The notes under the pieces: generated by a model
Told to the model about the DNA's origin: nothing
Database searches by the model: none
Seen by the model: only the letters and a program-made list of their open reading frames with translations
Source of the DNA: WHSW01 sp963846165
GTDB lineage: Bacteria; Actinomycetota; Thermoleophilia; Solirubrobacterales; 70-9
Reading direction: 5' to 3'
DNA length: 64,000 bases
NCBI GenBank assembly: GCA_963846165.1
Contig: CAWJUU010000007.1
Span: forward strand, 1-64,000
Shown: in pieces, positions 15,147-23,679 of the stretch
Layout: each line of letters starts with the position of its first letter
How positions within the stretch are numbered: the first letter of the stretch is position 1
Position numbers and translations under genes: made by a program

Positions 15147-16478
15147 ATGCATGCACTGAGGCTGACAATGGCGCTCACCGGCGCCGCCGCCGTCACGGTC
15201 CTCCTCGCGGGGCCCGCAGCCGCCTCTGCGCAGGAACGTACGCAGCGTGCGTTTGCGCCCGGCGAGGTCCTGGTCGGCGTCGAGGGCGGCGGCTCGCGCG
15301 TGCTCGAGCCCCCGCCGGGGACCAGCGTCCGCGAGGCGATCGCCAAGCTCGAGCGCGATCCGGAGGTCGAGTTCGCCGCCCCGAACTGGACCGCCCGGGC
15401 GGCGTTCACGCCCTTTGACCGCGGCACCTCGGGTAAGCCCGGGGGCTGGCAGGACGACCAGTGGAGCTTCCTCGGCCGCCCCGGCGGGATCAGGATCGGG
15501 GGCGCCTGGGACCGGCTCGTTGCGGCGGGAGCGCCCGGCGGCGCCGGGACCACGGTCGCCGTCGTCGACACCGGCATCGCCTACGCGGAGACCGCGAACG
15601 GCCTCCCCCTCGCTCCGGACTTCGCCGCAACCCAGTTCGTGCCGGGGATCGACCTCGTCGACGACGACGCGATGCCATTCGACGAGAACGGGCACGGCAC
15701 CCACGTCGCCGGCACGATCGCTGAGCAGGTGAGCGCCGAGGCGCCTTCGGCATCCGACGACTACCTCACCGGAATCGCATACGGCGCGCAGCTGATGCCC
15801 GTCCGGGTCCTCGACAAGACGGGAACCGGCGGCGCCGAGGACGTCGGGGAGGGGATCCTCTGGGCCGCCAAGCACGGCGCCGACGTGATCAACCTCTCGC
15901 TCCAGTTCGAGGCCGGCGTCACCGGTTGCGGCGAGGTGCCGACCGTCTGCGATGCGGTGCGCAAGGCGCGCCAGCGCGGGGCGCTGGTGGTCGCAGCGGC
16001 CGGCAACGCGCTCAACGGGAACGGAAAGCGCCGGGCGCTCTACCCGGGCGCTGCGCCGGGTGTGTTCGCAGTCGGAGCGACCACCGAGCACGGCTGCCTC
16101 GCCGCCTACTCACACTTCGGCAAGCGCACAGACCTGCTCGCCCCGGGCGGCGGCCTGGCGCGTTCGGCGGCGATGCGCAACGAGTGCGTCACCGACCAGC
16201 GGCCGGTACTTCAGCTCACCTTCGACTGCTTCCCCGCCTGCTCGGGCGATTTCGGGCGGTTCTCTCTCCGGCCCGATCTCGGCACCTCGATGGCGGCCGC
16301 GCACACGAGCGGCGTCGCCGCTCTCGTGCGAGCGAGCGGCGTCGCCGGTGTCGAGCCCAAGCCCAAGACCCTGGCGACGCGGCTCCAGTGCACCGCACGA
16401 CCGGGGATCCCGGAGAGGTTCTACGGCCCGGGATCACTCGACGCGCTGCGGGCCACCGACCCGGCGCGCGACTGCTGA
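15147..16478 (+). CDS. Secreted S8 family (subtilisin-like) serine peptidase
   Basis: A 443-aa protein with a signal peptide (LTMALTGAAAVTVLLAGPAAASAQ). A short pro-region with VEFAAPNW follows, then the S8 catalytic domain. The triad is visible as Asp in AVVDTGIAY, His in NGHGTHVAGTIA and Ser in LGTSMAAAHTSGVAAL. AAAGNA supplies the oxyanion Asn. Several cysteines in the C-terminal half suggest disulfides, and there is no C-terminal anchor. I chose ATG 15147; an in-frame start at 15102 lacks a credible signal peptide. Confidence 0.92.
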   Translation: MHALRLTMALTGAAAVTVLLAGPAAASAQERTQRAFAPGEVLVGVEGGGSRVLEPPPGTSVREAIAKLERDPEVEFAAPNWTARAAFTPFDRGTSGKPGGWQDDQWSFLGRPGGIRIGGAWDRLVAAGAPGGAGTTVAVVDTGIAYAETANGLPLAPDFAATQFVPGIDLVDDDAMPFDENGHGTHVAGTIAEQVSAEAPSASDDYLTGIAYGAQLMPVRVLDKTGTGGAEDVGEGILWAAKHGADVINLSLQFEAGVTGCGEVPTVCDAVRKARQRGALVVAAAGNALNGNGKRRALYPGAAPGVFAVGATTEHGCLAAYSHFGKRTDLLAPGGGLARSAAMRNECVTDQRPVLQLTFDCFPACSGDFGRFSLRPDLGTSMAAAHTSGVAALVRASGVAGVEPKPKTLATRLQCTARPGIPERFYGPGSLDALRATDPARDC

Positions 16479-16481
16479 GAC

Positions 16482-16500
16482 CCGGCCGGCGCGCGGCCGG
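16482..16500. terminator. Hairpin between convergent genes
   Basis: CCGGCCG/CGGCCGG stem (7 bp) with a GCGCG loop, exactly between the stop codons of the convergent subtilase and universal stress genes. No T-run, so a bidirectional or factor-assisted terminator is likely. Confidence 0.5.
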
Positions 16501-16506
16501 CTCGGC

Positions 16507-16950
16507 CTAGGTCGTGCGGACGATGTAGACGCCGCAGGGCGCGTGATGGGAGATCTTGTTCGGCACGCTGCCGAGCAGGAAGCGCCGGGCGCCGGTCATA
16601 CCCTTGTTGCCGACGACGACCAGATCCGCCTTCATCTCCTCGGCGACATCGAGGATCGCGTCGGCAGGGTCGCCCTCGCGGGCATGGGTCGTGACCGTCA
16701 CGCCGGCCTCCCCTGCCGGGCCGGAGGCCGCCTCGAGGACGACGTTGACGTCCTCGCGCGGACCGACCGAATGCGCGATGTCACCGGGGATCTCCCCCGA
16801 CTCGCCGCGCAGGCGAGTCTGTGAGACGGGTGAGTAGGCGCTGACGATCTCGAGCGCGGCGCCGGTCAGCTTCGCCAACTCCATCGCCTGGCGCACGGCC
16901 TCCGCCGCGGTCTCCGACCCGTCGGTGCCGACAACGATCCGCTGGAACAC
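16507..16950 (-). CDS. Universal stress protein family
   Basis: A 147-aa single-domain USP. It begins with FQRIVVGTDGSETAAEAVRQAMELA. The ATP-binding signature G-2x-G-9x-G(S/T) is intact in VVGNKGMTGARRFLLGSVPNKI. GTG 16950 is preceded by AGGAGG, which fixes the start. Expected role: a cytoplasmic ATP-binding stress regulator. Divergent from a tiny membrane ORF. Confidence 0.9.
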   Translation of the reverse strand: MFQRIVVGTDGSETAAEAVRQAMELAKLTGAALEIVSAYSPVSQTRLRGESGEIPGDIAHSVGPREDVNVVLEAASGPAGEAGVTVTTHAREGDPADAILDVAEEMKADLVVVGNKGMTGARRFLLGSVPNKISHHAPCGVYIVRTT

Positions 16951-17025
16951 TGAGGCCCTCCTTCGAACTCCCGGTGAATGCCGGCGCATACTATCCGGGC
17001 GCGAGCGCTCGACTCGCCGCATCGC

Positions 17026-17112
17026 ATGCCACGCAGCTGGACCTACATGATGGTCGTGCTGATCGCCTGCCTGATCGCCTCGATGGTGATCGCGGTGATC
17101 AAGCTGATCTGA
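17026..17112 (+). CDS. Putative 28-aa single-helix membrane peptide
   Basis: ATG CCA CGC AGC TGG... encodes MPRSWTYMMVVLIACLIASM followed by VIAVIKLI and a stop. That is a short polar N terminus, one strongly hydrophobic helix and a Lys near the end, the usual form of bacterial small membrane proteins. No clear Shine-Dalgarno; possibly leaderless. It sits between the divergent USP gene and a convergent membrane-protein gene, whose end it overlaps by 14 bp. Confidence 0.45.
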   Translation: MPRSWTYMMVVLIACLIASMVIAVIKLI

Positions 17113-17785
17113 CCGCCAGCCGGCCGTCCGGGACCCGCGACAGCTCGCGGGCAACGCCGGCGCCGCCGAGCAGAAAGAGCCCCGAGCTGGCGATGAAGTA
17201 GGCGTTGCTGGGGACCAGGCCCTCGATCGCGACCGCGAACGCCCCGAGCGCGAACAGCCCGGCGGCCGGCGCGCTCACCCAACCGCCGGCGGCAAGCCCC
17301 CACGCGAGCGCCAGCAACCCGCCTGTGAAGCCGAGCACGGCGAGCGCGTAGTAGGGCAGCGCCCAGCTCGACTCCTGGACCTCGCCGAAGGCGGTCTCGA
17401 TCGTCGCCGCGTCGATCGCCGGCCGGCCCGATACCTCGCCCAGGACGCCCCAGGTGTAGCCGTCGAGTGCGAACGCGAAGGCAAAGCCGAGCAGCCCGAC
17501 CAGGCCCGCTGCGCCCGCCCAGAGGCCGAGCCGCGGCTGGGAGCGGCGCACCACCCAGGCCAGGCCGAGGACCGCGGCGCAGATCGCGAACAGGCTTGTG
17601 AACCCGATCAGATGGGCAAGCTGCCAGCGCTCGGCATCGGCGGCGATCGTGGCGAGCTGCTCGGCTTCGTTGCCGCGCTCGAGCTCCTCGGGGTGGATCA
17701 GGTTGTCGAGCAGGAACAGCGCCGGGCCGATGATCAGCGCCCAGGCGGTCGCCAGGCGATAACGGCGGGCGTCCTGCATCGACAT
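17099..17785 (-). CDS. Six-helix integral membrane protein, unknown function
   Basis: A 228-aa protein with about six hydrophobic helices: ATAWALIIGPALFLLDNL, LIGFTSLFAICAAVLGLAWV, GLVGLLGFAFAFAL, YYALAVLGFTGGLLALAWGL, AAGLFALGAFAVAIEGLV and ASSGLFLLGGAGVA. A conserved-looking NLIHPEELERGNEAEQLATI lies in the first extracytoplasmic loop. It resembles the general DUF4386/DUF998-like membrane-protein style, but I cannot assign a family. Divergent from the phosphotriesterase-like gene with only 11 bp between starts. Confidence 0.7.
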   Translation of the reverse strand: MSMQDARRYRLATAWALIIGPALFLLDNLIHPEELERGNEAEQLATIAADAERWQLAHLIGFTSLFAICAAVLGLAWVVRRSQPRLGLWAGAAGLVGLLGFAFAFALDGYTWGVLGEVSGRPAIDAATIETAFGEVQESSWALPYYALAVLGFTGGLLALAWGLAAGGWVSAPAAGLFALGAFAVAIEGLVPSNAYFIASSGLFLLGGAGVARELSRVPDGRLAVRSA

Positions 17786-17796
17786 ATAGTGCCGCG

Positions 17797-18786
17797 ATGG
17801 CCACGATCGAGACCGTCACCGGACGGGTCGAGTCAAGCGAGCTCGGCACGACGCTGATCCACGAGCATCTGCGCACGCGCGACGAGGCCGTTCACGAGCA
17901 GTTCCCGCACGTGGGCACGATCCAGGAGGAGCCGCCCCATGTCGTCCCGCCGGGCGGCGACGAGCAGGTGGCGATCGCCGCCGCGAGCTCGGCGGTCGCG
18001 CTCGGGATCGAATCGATCGCCGACCCGAGCGCGATGTTCCTCGGCCGCGACGTCGGCCTCATGCGCCGGGCGTCGGAGGCAAGCGGCCTCCGCGTCGTCG
18101 CCTGTACCGGGATCTACACCTACGACCACCTGCCCGAGTTCTTCCTCTCCCGCGATCCCGATCAGATCGCCGAGATCTTCGTCCACGACATCGAGCAGGG
18201 CATCCAGGGAACCGAGATCAAGGCGGCGTTCATCAAGTGCGCCGCCGACGAGCCCGGAGTGACCGAGAACGTCGAGAAGGTCCACCGGGCCGCGGCGCGT
18301 GCCAGCCTGCGCACCGGGGCGCCGATCATGGCCCACTCGCGCCCGGCGAGCGCGACCGGCCCGCGCCAGGTCGAGATCTTCGCCGAGGAGGGGGTCGATC
18401 CGGCGAAGGTCCAGATCGCTCACTGCGGCGACACCGACGACCTCGGCTACCTCGAGGGCCTGCTCGAGCGCGGGGTCTGGATCGGGCTCGATCGCTACGG
18501 GATCGAGATGTACCTGCCCTACGAGCGGCGCCAGGCGACCACCCTCGCCCTGCTCGAGCGCGGCTACGCCGACCGCATCTTCCTCTCGGCCGACTCCTGC
18601 GCGACGATCGACTGGTTCCCTGCGTCCATGGTCGAGCAGATGGTCGCCGCCGGCATGACCAAGGACTGGAACATCCGCACGGTCCCCGAGCGGGTGCTCC
18701 CCGACCTGCGCGAGGCGGGGATGACGCCCGCGCAGGAGCAGACGATGATGGTCCGCAACCCGGCCGCCTGGCTGGCGGGCGAGTAG
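17797..18786 (+). CDS. Phosphotriesterase-family metal-dependent hydrolase
   Basis: A 329-aa amidohydrolase-superfamily TIM barrel. The binuclear metal ligands are visible in order: HEH in TLIHEHLRTR, the carboxylatable Lys in AAFIKCAAD, His in APIMAHSRP, His in VQIAHCGDTDDL and Asp in IFLSADSCAT. This pattern fits phosphotriesterase-like lactonases or aryldialkylphosphatases. Full length. The natural substrate is unknown; lactones are common for the family. Confidence 0.9.
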   Translation: MATIETVTGRVESSELGTTLIHEHLRTRDEAVHEQFPHVGTIQEEPPHVVPPGGDEQVAIAAASSAVALGIESIADPSAMFLGRDVGLMRRASEASGLRVVACTGIYTYDHLPEFFLSRDPDQIAEIFVHDIEQGIQGTEIKAAFIKCAADEPGVTENVEKVHRAAARASLRTGAPIMAHSRPASATGPRQVEIFAEEGVDPAKVQIAHCGDTDDLGYLEGLLERGVWIGLDRYGIEMYLPYERRQATTLALLERGYADRIFLSADSCATIDWFPASMVEQMVAAGMTKDWNIRTVPERVLPDLREAGMTPAQEQTMMVRNPAAWLAGE

Positions 18787-18791
18787 CGGGC

Positions 18792-21700
18792 TCAGCCGGC
18801 CAGCGCCCGCTCCCAGTCCGCGCGGTAGACGCGGTGGCTGCCGGCAAGGCCCTTGAGCTCGATCTCGCGGCCGCCGTCAAAGCCGAGCCCATCCGGCGCG
18901 CCGCCGCCGTTGCCCGCCTCGGCGCGCTCCTTGAGCGCCTCCGAGACGAGGATCTCACCGCCGCGGGCCTGGGCCGCGATCCGGGCGGCGACGATCACGC
19001 TGCGGCCAAAGAAGTCGCCCTCCTCGCGGATCGCCTCGCCCGCGTGCATCCCCATCCGCACCCGTACCCGCTCGCCGGCGATCAGGTCGCCGTCGGCGAG
19101 CTCACGCTGGATCGCGGCCGCGCACTCGACCGCCCGGCGCGAGTCGGGAAAGACGAGCATGAAGCCGTCGCCCTGGTTCTTGACCTCATAGCCGCCGTGG
19201 ATCGGCACGAGGCGGCGAAAGAGCGAATTGTGGGCGCGCAGCACCTCGAGCCAGCGCTCGTCGCCCAGCCGCTCGGTCATCAGGGTCGAGTTCTCGATGT
19301 CGGAGAAGAGGATGGTCACCTGACCGTCGGCCGCGGCGTGCGCGGCGATGTCGGGCTGCTCGGAGGAGATCGCTTCGGCCATGAAGTCGATCGAGGTCGT
19401 CGTGTCGAGTGCGGTCAGGCCCTGGGCCTCGAGCCTGGCGGCGAGCGCCTCCTGGGTGAGCCCGACCATGCCGATCTCCTGCGCTTCGGTGAGCGCGGAG
19501 CCCAGCAGCTCGAGCGCGCGAGCTCGATCGCGATCACCATCGCGGTCGAGCAGCAGCTGCGCGAGCTGGAAATGGGTCCGGGCAATCATCGGGCGGTCGC
19601 CCATCGCCTCGCTCATCGCCAGCGCATCGCCAAGATGACGTTCGCCAGCGGCCGGCCGGCCGCTGGCGCAGGCGAGCATCCCGAGCAAACGGGCGACAGG
19701 GCCGTAGCAACACGCTGCGCGGCCGGTGAGCACGCAGACCCCGTCGTGCGGCAAGAGCAGTTCGTAGAGGCGCTCGGCGCGTGGGACGTCGCCGAGGAAT
19801 ACCGCGGTCTCGGCAAGCAGCATCATCGAGGTCACCCACTGGGTGTCGTAGGGAAGGTCGCTGAACCCCGTTGCCGCCAGCGGCTCGAACACCGCGCGCG
19901 CCTCGCTCGTGTTCTGAAGCTCGGCGTGAATCGCGGCCAGCGAGCAGCTCCACGCCGGCAGCGCGGGGTAGCGCTCGATGAACTCGCCGAGCACCGAGAG
20001 CGAGCTCTCGAGCCTGGCGACGTCGTCGGGCCGGCGGCGCAGGCGCCGGAGCTGGTTGTCCTGGATCGCGTGAAACATCACCGAGATCGGCTCCTGCGCT
20101 CGCTCGCCGCCCGCAAGCGCCTCAGCCGCGAGCTTCTCGGCGTCATCGAAGCGACCGTCGATCAGCGCCCGCGTCCCACGCAAGAGCGGGATGTGCCAGA
20201 GGTAGGTGGGCTGGCGAAGCTCGGCCGCCAAGCGCTCGACGGCGGCCAAGTCGGCATCGCCGCCGCGGACGTCGCCGAGCTCGAGCCGGTTGGCGAGCCG
20301 GTAGACATGGGCGCGGAGCTCGAGCTCGAGGTCACCGAGCTGCTTGGCCAGATCGTGGAGCTCATCGGTCTCAACGAGGCGCCGCCGGGTCTGCTCGGGG
20401 CCGATCTCGCCGGTGAACTGGCGCCGGATCAGGGCCTGGGCGAGGGCGCGCTGATCGCCGACCCGGCGAGCCATCTCGACTGCCTCGATGCCGACGTCAT
20501 TGGAGCGTCCGGCCGGGTCGACCCAGGTGAGCTCCTGGGCCAGCGCGCTGAGCAGCTGCGAGCGCAGCGGGGAGTCCTGCTCCCCGACCTGCTCGAGCGC
20601 TTCCTCGAGCAGGGCGATAAGCGGTTCGTCGACGACACCGGCCTCGGAGAGGAACGAGATCGCGATCGCGGCGCGCGCCAGGTCGATCGGTCGCTCGAGC
20701 TCGCGGGCAAGGCTCGCGGCCTGCTCGAGCGTCGAGCGTGCGTCGCGCACCCGCGCGGCGCGGGTCTGGGTCGTGCCGAGGTCGAGCAGCAGGCCAAGCC
20801 GTTGCTCGGGGGATGCAACGCCGGCGAGCTCGAGCGCCTCGAGCGCGTTCGCGTAGAGGCTCGCCGCGTCCTCGTAGGCGAGCCGATCGACCGCCATGGC
20901 CGCCGCCCTGGTTGCGTAGCCCACGGTGCGCTCGGGATCGACCGCTGAACCCGCCTCGAGGAAGTGGTATGCGATCTCGCCGAGGTGGCGGTCGAGATCA
21001 TCAGCATGGACATGTTCGAGCGCCGCGCCGATCTCCCGATGGATCGCCGCCCGGCGAGCCGCCGGCACCTCGGCTTGCAGGGTCTCGCGAACGAGCGCGT
21101 GCGCGAACCAGTACAGACCCGCCTCGCGGGGCGACTCCTCGACCAGCCGGGCGCCCTCCGCCTCGGTGAGTGCAGCGGCGATCTCCTCGCGCGGTCGCTT
21201 CGAGACACGGTCGAGGACGTCGAGGCGGAACTGGCGTCCGCAGACGGCGGCGAGCCGCAGGACGTCGTTGGCCGCGGCCGAAAGCCTGTCGAGGCGGCGG
21301 CCGACGACGTCGCGGACGCCCTGCGGGATCGAGACCTCGCGCCGGCCCTCCTCCTCGCCGAGCCGACCCTCCGCGGCCATCAGGCGAACGACCTCACTGA
21401 TGAAGAACGGGTTGCCGGCAGTCTGGTCGCGGATCGCCTCGGCGAGCTCGGGGGGCGGCCGGTCGACTCCGGCGGTGAGCTCGATGTAGCTGGCGATCGC
21501 CTCGGCGTCGAGGCCCCGCAGCGCGATCCGCGTTGCTGCGTCGATACCGGAGAGGTCCGAGAGCGTCTCGGCGAGCGGGTGGTGGCGGCCGAGCTCGACG
21601 TCGCGGTACGTGCCGATCACCAGCAACCCCGTGTCGGCAAGCCGGCGGGCGACGAAGCGCAGCAGCAAGAGCGACGGCTCGTCGGCCCAGTGCAGGTCGT

Positions 21701-23153
21701 CGAGCACGAGCACCAGCGGGCGCGACTTCGAGACCCCCCCGAGGAAGCCCGCGAATGAGTCGAAGACGCGAAAGCGTGCCTGCTCTGCCTCCATCGGCGG
21801 GAGCTCGCCTAGATCGCCGAGGCGCTCTCCGAGCTCGGGGACGATCTGGGCGACGTCAGCGGCGCGGCCACCGAGCTGCCACCGCAGGCCGACCGGATCG
21901 GCCTCGCGGACGTACTCGCGAAGCGCCTCGGACCACGGCCAGTACGGTGGCGCACCCTCGGTCTCGTGGCAGCGGCCCCAGTGCACGCGCGCGCCGCGGA
22001 CGCCGGCGTAGGTCGCCAGCTGCTCCGCGGTCCGCGTCTTGCCGATTCCGGGATCGCCGGTGAGCAGCAGCAGGCGCCCCTGACCGCGGAGCGCGTCCTC
22101 GAGCATCGTTCGCATCTCGTCGAGCTCGGGTTCGCGGCCGACGAAGACTCCACCCGCGAGGCCCTCGAGCGGGTTCTCGGGAGCGGTCGGGGCCGCATCG
22201 GCGTCGTCGGGCGCGGCGAGCGCGGCCTCGAGCGCGCGGCGCGCGGCGGCAGCGGTCTGCGGACGCTGGTCGGGCGACTTCGCGAGCAGCTCGAGCACCA
22301 GCCGGTCGAGCGGCGGCGGCACCTCGGAACGATGATGGGAGGGCGCAACCGCCTCGGCGTTCAGGTGCTGGCCGATGATCGCGACCGCGTCGGAGCCCGG
22401 AAACGGCGGCTCACCGGTGAGCAGCTCGTACAGCATCGCCCCGAGCGAGTAGAGGTCCGAGCGCGCATCCGAGCTTCGCCCGAGCGCCTGCTCGGGGGGC
22501 AGGTAGGCGACGGTGCCGACGAGCATCCCCTCAACCGCCGCGCGCGAGCGCCTGTCGGTCGTCGCGAGGCCGAAGTCGCCGAGCCGAGCGGTCCCGTCGT
22601 CGCCGAGCCAGATGTTGGCCGGCTTGAGGTCGCGATGGATGATTCCCCGCGAGTGGGCATGCTCGAGCGCGCGGCAGACGTCGATCGAGATCTCGATCGC
22701 ACGCTCGATCTCGAGCCGCCGGCCCTCGCACTCCTCCAGCGTTCCCGCCAGGTCCCCACCGCCGACGTACTCGCTGACTATGTAGGGCACCCGGTCCTCC
22801 TCGCCCGAGTCGAGCACGCGGACGATGTACGGGCTCGAGCCGAGCTTGCCCATCGCCTGCGCCTCGCGACGCGCCCGGGTGAGAACGGTCTCCTCGATCC
22901 CCTCGGTCTCGAACACGGCGACGGCAACCTCGCGGTCGCCGTGCTCGGAGTCGCGAGCGCGGTAGACGCGCTTTCGCCCGCCGCGGCCTAGGAAGCTCTC
23001 GACCGCGTAGCGCCCGGCGATCAACGTCGGCGCGTCATCGGCCGGCGCGGGCGGCGGTTGCGAACGCTCGGCCGGCTGCTCCAGCACGGACCCGCACGAA
23101 TCGCAGAAGCGAGCCTCAGGTCGGTTGAGATTGCCGCATGACGGGCAGCGCAT
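18792..23153 (-). CDS. Zinc ribbon / protein-kinase-like / AAA ATPase / TPR / class III cyclase fusion (1453 aa)
   Basis: Domains in order: zinc ribbon (CPSCG...CDSCG, residues 3-21); Hanks-type kinase (about 46-310) with HRDLKPAN at 173-180 and DFG at 193-195; a NACHT/LuxR-like ATPase with Walker A GDPGIGKT at 366-373 and VLVLDDLHWAD as Walker B; a long TPR region (about 750-1240); and a C-terminal class III cyclase (about 1280-1453) with ILFSDIENSTLMTERLGD and NQGDGFMLVF. The kinase VAIK lysine position reads VFETEG, with Glu82, so phosphotransfer may be lost. ATG 23153 has GGAGAGG upstream. Divergent from cyclophilin. Confidence 0.9.
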   Translation of the reverse strand: MRCPSCGNLNRPEARFCDSCGSVLEQPAERSQPPPAPADDAPTLIAGRYAVESFLGRGGRKRVYRARDSEHGDREVAVAVFETEGIEETVLTRARREAQAMGKLGSSPYIVRVLDSGEEDRVPYIVSEYVGGGDLAGTLEECEGRRLEIERAIEISIDVCRALEHAHSRGIIHRDLKPANIWLGDDGTARLGDFGLATTDRRSRAAVEGMLVGTVAYLPPEQALGRSSDARSDLYSLGAMLYELLTGEPPFPGSDAVAIIGQHLNAEAVAPSHHRSEVPPPLDRLVLELLAKSPDQRPQTAAAARRALEAALAAPDDADAAPTAPENPLEGLAGGVFVGREPELDEMRTMLEDALRGQGRLLLLTGDPGIGKTRTAEQLATYAGVRGARVHWGRCHETEGAPPYWPWSEALREYVREADPVGLRWQLGGRAADVAQIVPELGERLGDLGELPPMEAEQARFRVFDSFAGFLGGVSKSRPLVLVLDDLHWADEPSLLLLRFVARRLADTGLLVIGTYRDVELGRHHPLAETLSDLSGIDAATRIALRGLDAEAIASYIELTAGVDRPPPELAEAIRDQTAGNPFFISEVVRLMAAEGRLGEEEGRREVSIPQGVRDVVGRRLDRLSAAANDVLRLAAVCGRQFRLDVLDRVSKRPREEIAAALTEAEGARLVEESPREAGLYWFAHALVRETLQAEVPAARRAAIHREIGAALEHVHADDLDRHLGEIAYHFLEAGSAVDPERTVGYATRAAAMAVDRLAYEDAASLYANALEALELAGVASPEQRLGLLLDLGTTQTRAARVRDARSTLEQAASLARELERPIDLARAAIAISFLSEAGVVDEPLIALLEEALEQVGEQDSPLRSQLLSALAQELTWVDPAGRSNDVGIEAVEMARRVGDQRALAQALIRRQFTGEIGPEQTRRRLVETDELHDLAKQLGDLELELRAHVYRLANRLELGDVRGGDADLAAVERLAAELRQPTYLWHIPLLRGTRALIDGRFDDAEKLAAEALAGGERAQEPISVMFHAIQDNQLRRLRRRPDDVARLESSLSVLGEFIERYPALPAWSCSLAAIHAELQNTSEARAVFEPLAATGFSDLPYDTQWVTSMMLLAETAVFLGDVPRAERLYELLLPHDGVCVLTGRAACCYGPVARLLGMLACASGRPAAGERHLGDALAMSEAMGDRPMIARTHFQLAQLLLDRDGDRDRARALELLGSALTEAQEIGMVGLTQEALAARLEAQGLTALDTTTSIDFMAEAISSEQPDIAAHAAADGQVTILFSDIENSTLMTERLGDERWLEVLRAHNSLFRRLVPIHGGYEVKNQGDGFMLVFPDSRRAVECAAAIQRELADGDLIAGERVRVRMGMHAGEAIREEGDFFGRSVIVAARIAAQARGGEILVSEALKERAEAGNGGGAPDGLGFDGGREIELKGLAGSHRVYRADWERALAG

Positions 23154-23214
23154 CCTCTCCGGAGGATAGGACGCCCCGCGAGCGGGCCGGTGTCCGTCTG
23201 TAGAGTGGCCGGCC

Positions 23215-23673
23215 ATGTCTGAAGCCACCTTTCAAACAAACGCAGGGCCGATCACGATCGAGTTCTTCGACGATGACGCCCCGAAGACGGTCGAGAACTT
23301 CCGCAAGCTCGCCGCCGACGGGTTCTACGACGGGCTCACCTTCCACCGTGTGATCAGCGACTTCATGATCCAGGGCGGCTGCCCCGAGGGCACCGGCACC
23401 GGCGGCCCGGGATATACGTTCGAGGACGAGTTCAACGACAACAAGGTCGTCCGCGGCGCACTCGCGATGGCCAACTCCGGCCCGAACACCAACGGCTCGC
23501 AGTTCTTCATCGTCACCACCGACGCCGCCCCCTGGCTCGACGGCAAGCACACCGTCTTCGGGCGCGTCGCCGACGGGATGGACGCCGTCGACGCGATCGA
23601 GTCGACCCCGACCGGCGCCGGCGACCGCCCGGTCGAGCCACAGTTGATCGAGCGGATCGAGCTCAGCGAGTAG
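23215..23673 (+). CDS. Peptidyl-prolyl cis-trans isomerase, cyclophilin type
   Basis: A 152-aa cyclophilin without a signal peptide, so cytoplasmic. Catalytic and binding residues are present: FHRVISDFMIQGG (catalytic Arg, Phe and Gln), ALAMANSGPNTNGSQFFI and WLDGKHTVFGRV. The size is usual for single-domain bacterial PpiA/B. It starts 61 bp from the divergent kinase-fusion gene. Confidence 0.93.
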   Translation: MSEATFQTNAGPITIEFFDDDAPKTVENFRKLAADGFYDGLTFHRVISDFMIQGGCPEGTGTGGPGYTFEDEFNDNKVVRGALAMANSGPNTNGSQFFIVTTDAAPWLDGKHTVFGRVADGMDAVDAIESTPTGAGDRPVEPQLIERIELSE

Positions 23674-23679
23674 CGCGCG

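Noticed and set aside
18237..20948. A 903-codon open frame on the plus strand
   Set aside because: It lies antisense to the kinase/cyclase fusion; it is Arg/Glu/His-rich without motifs. GC-rich third positions of the real gene keep the opposite strand open.
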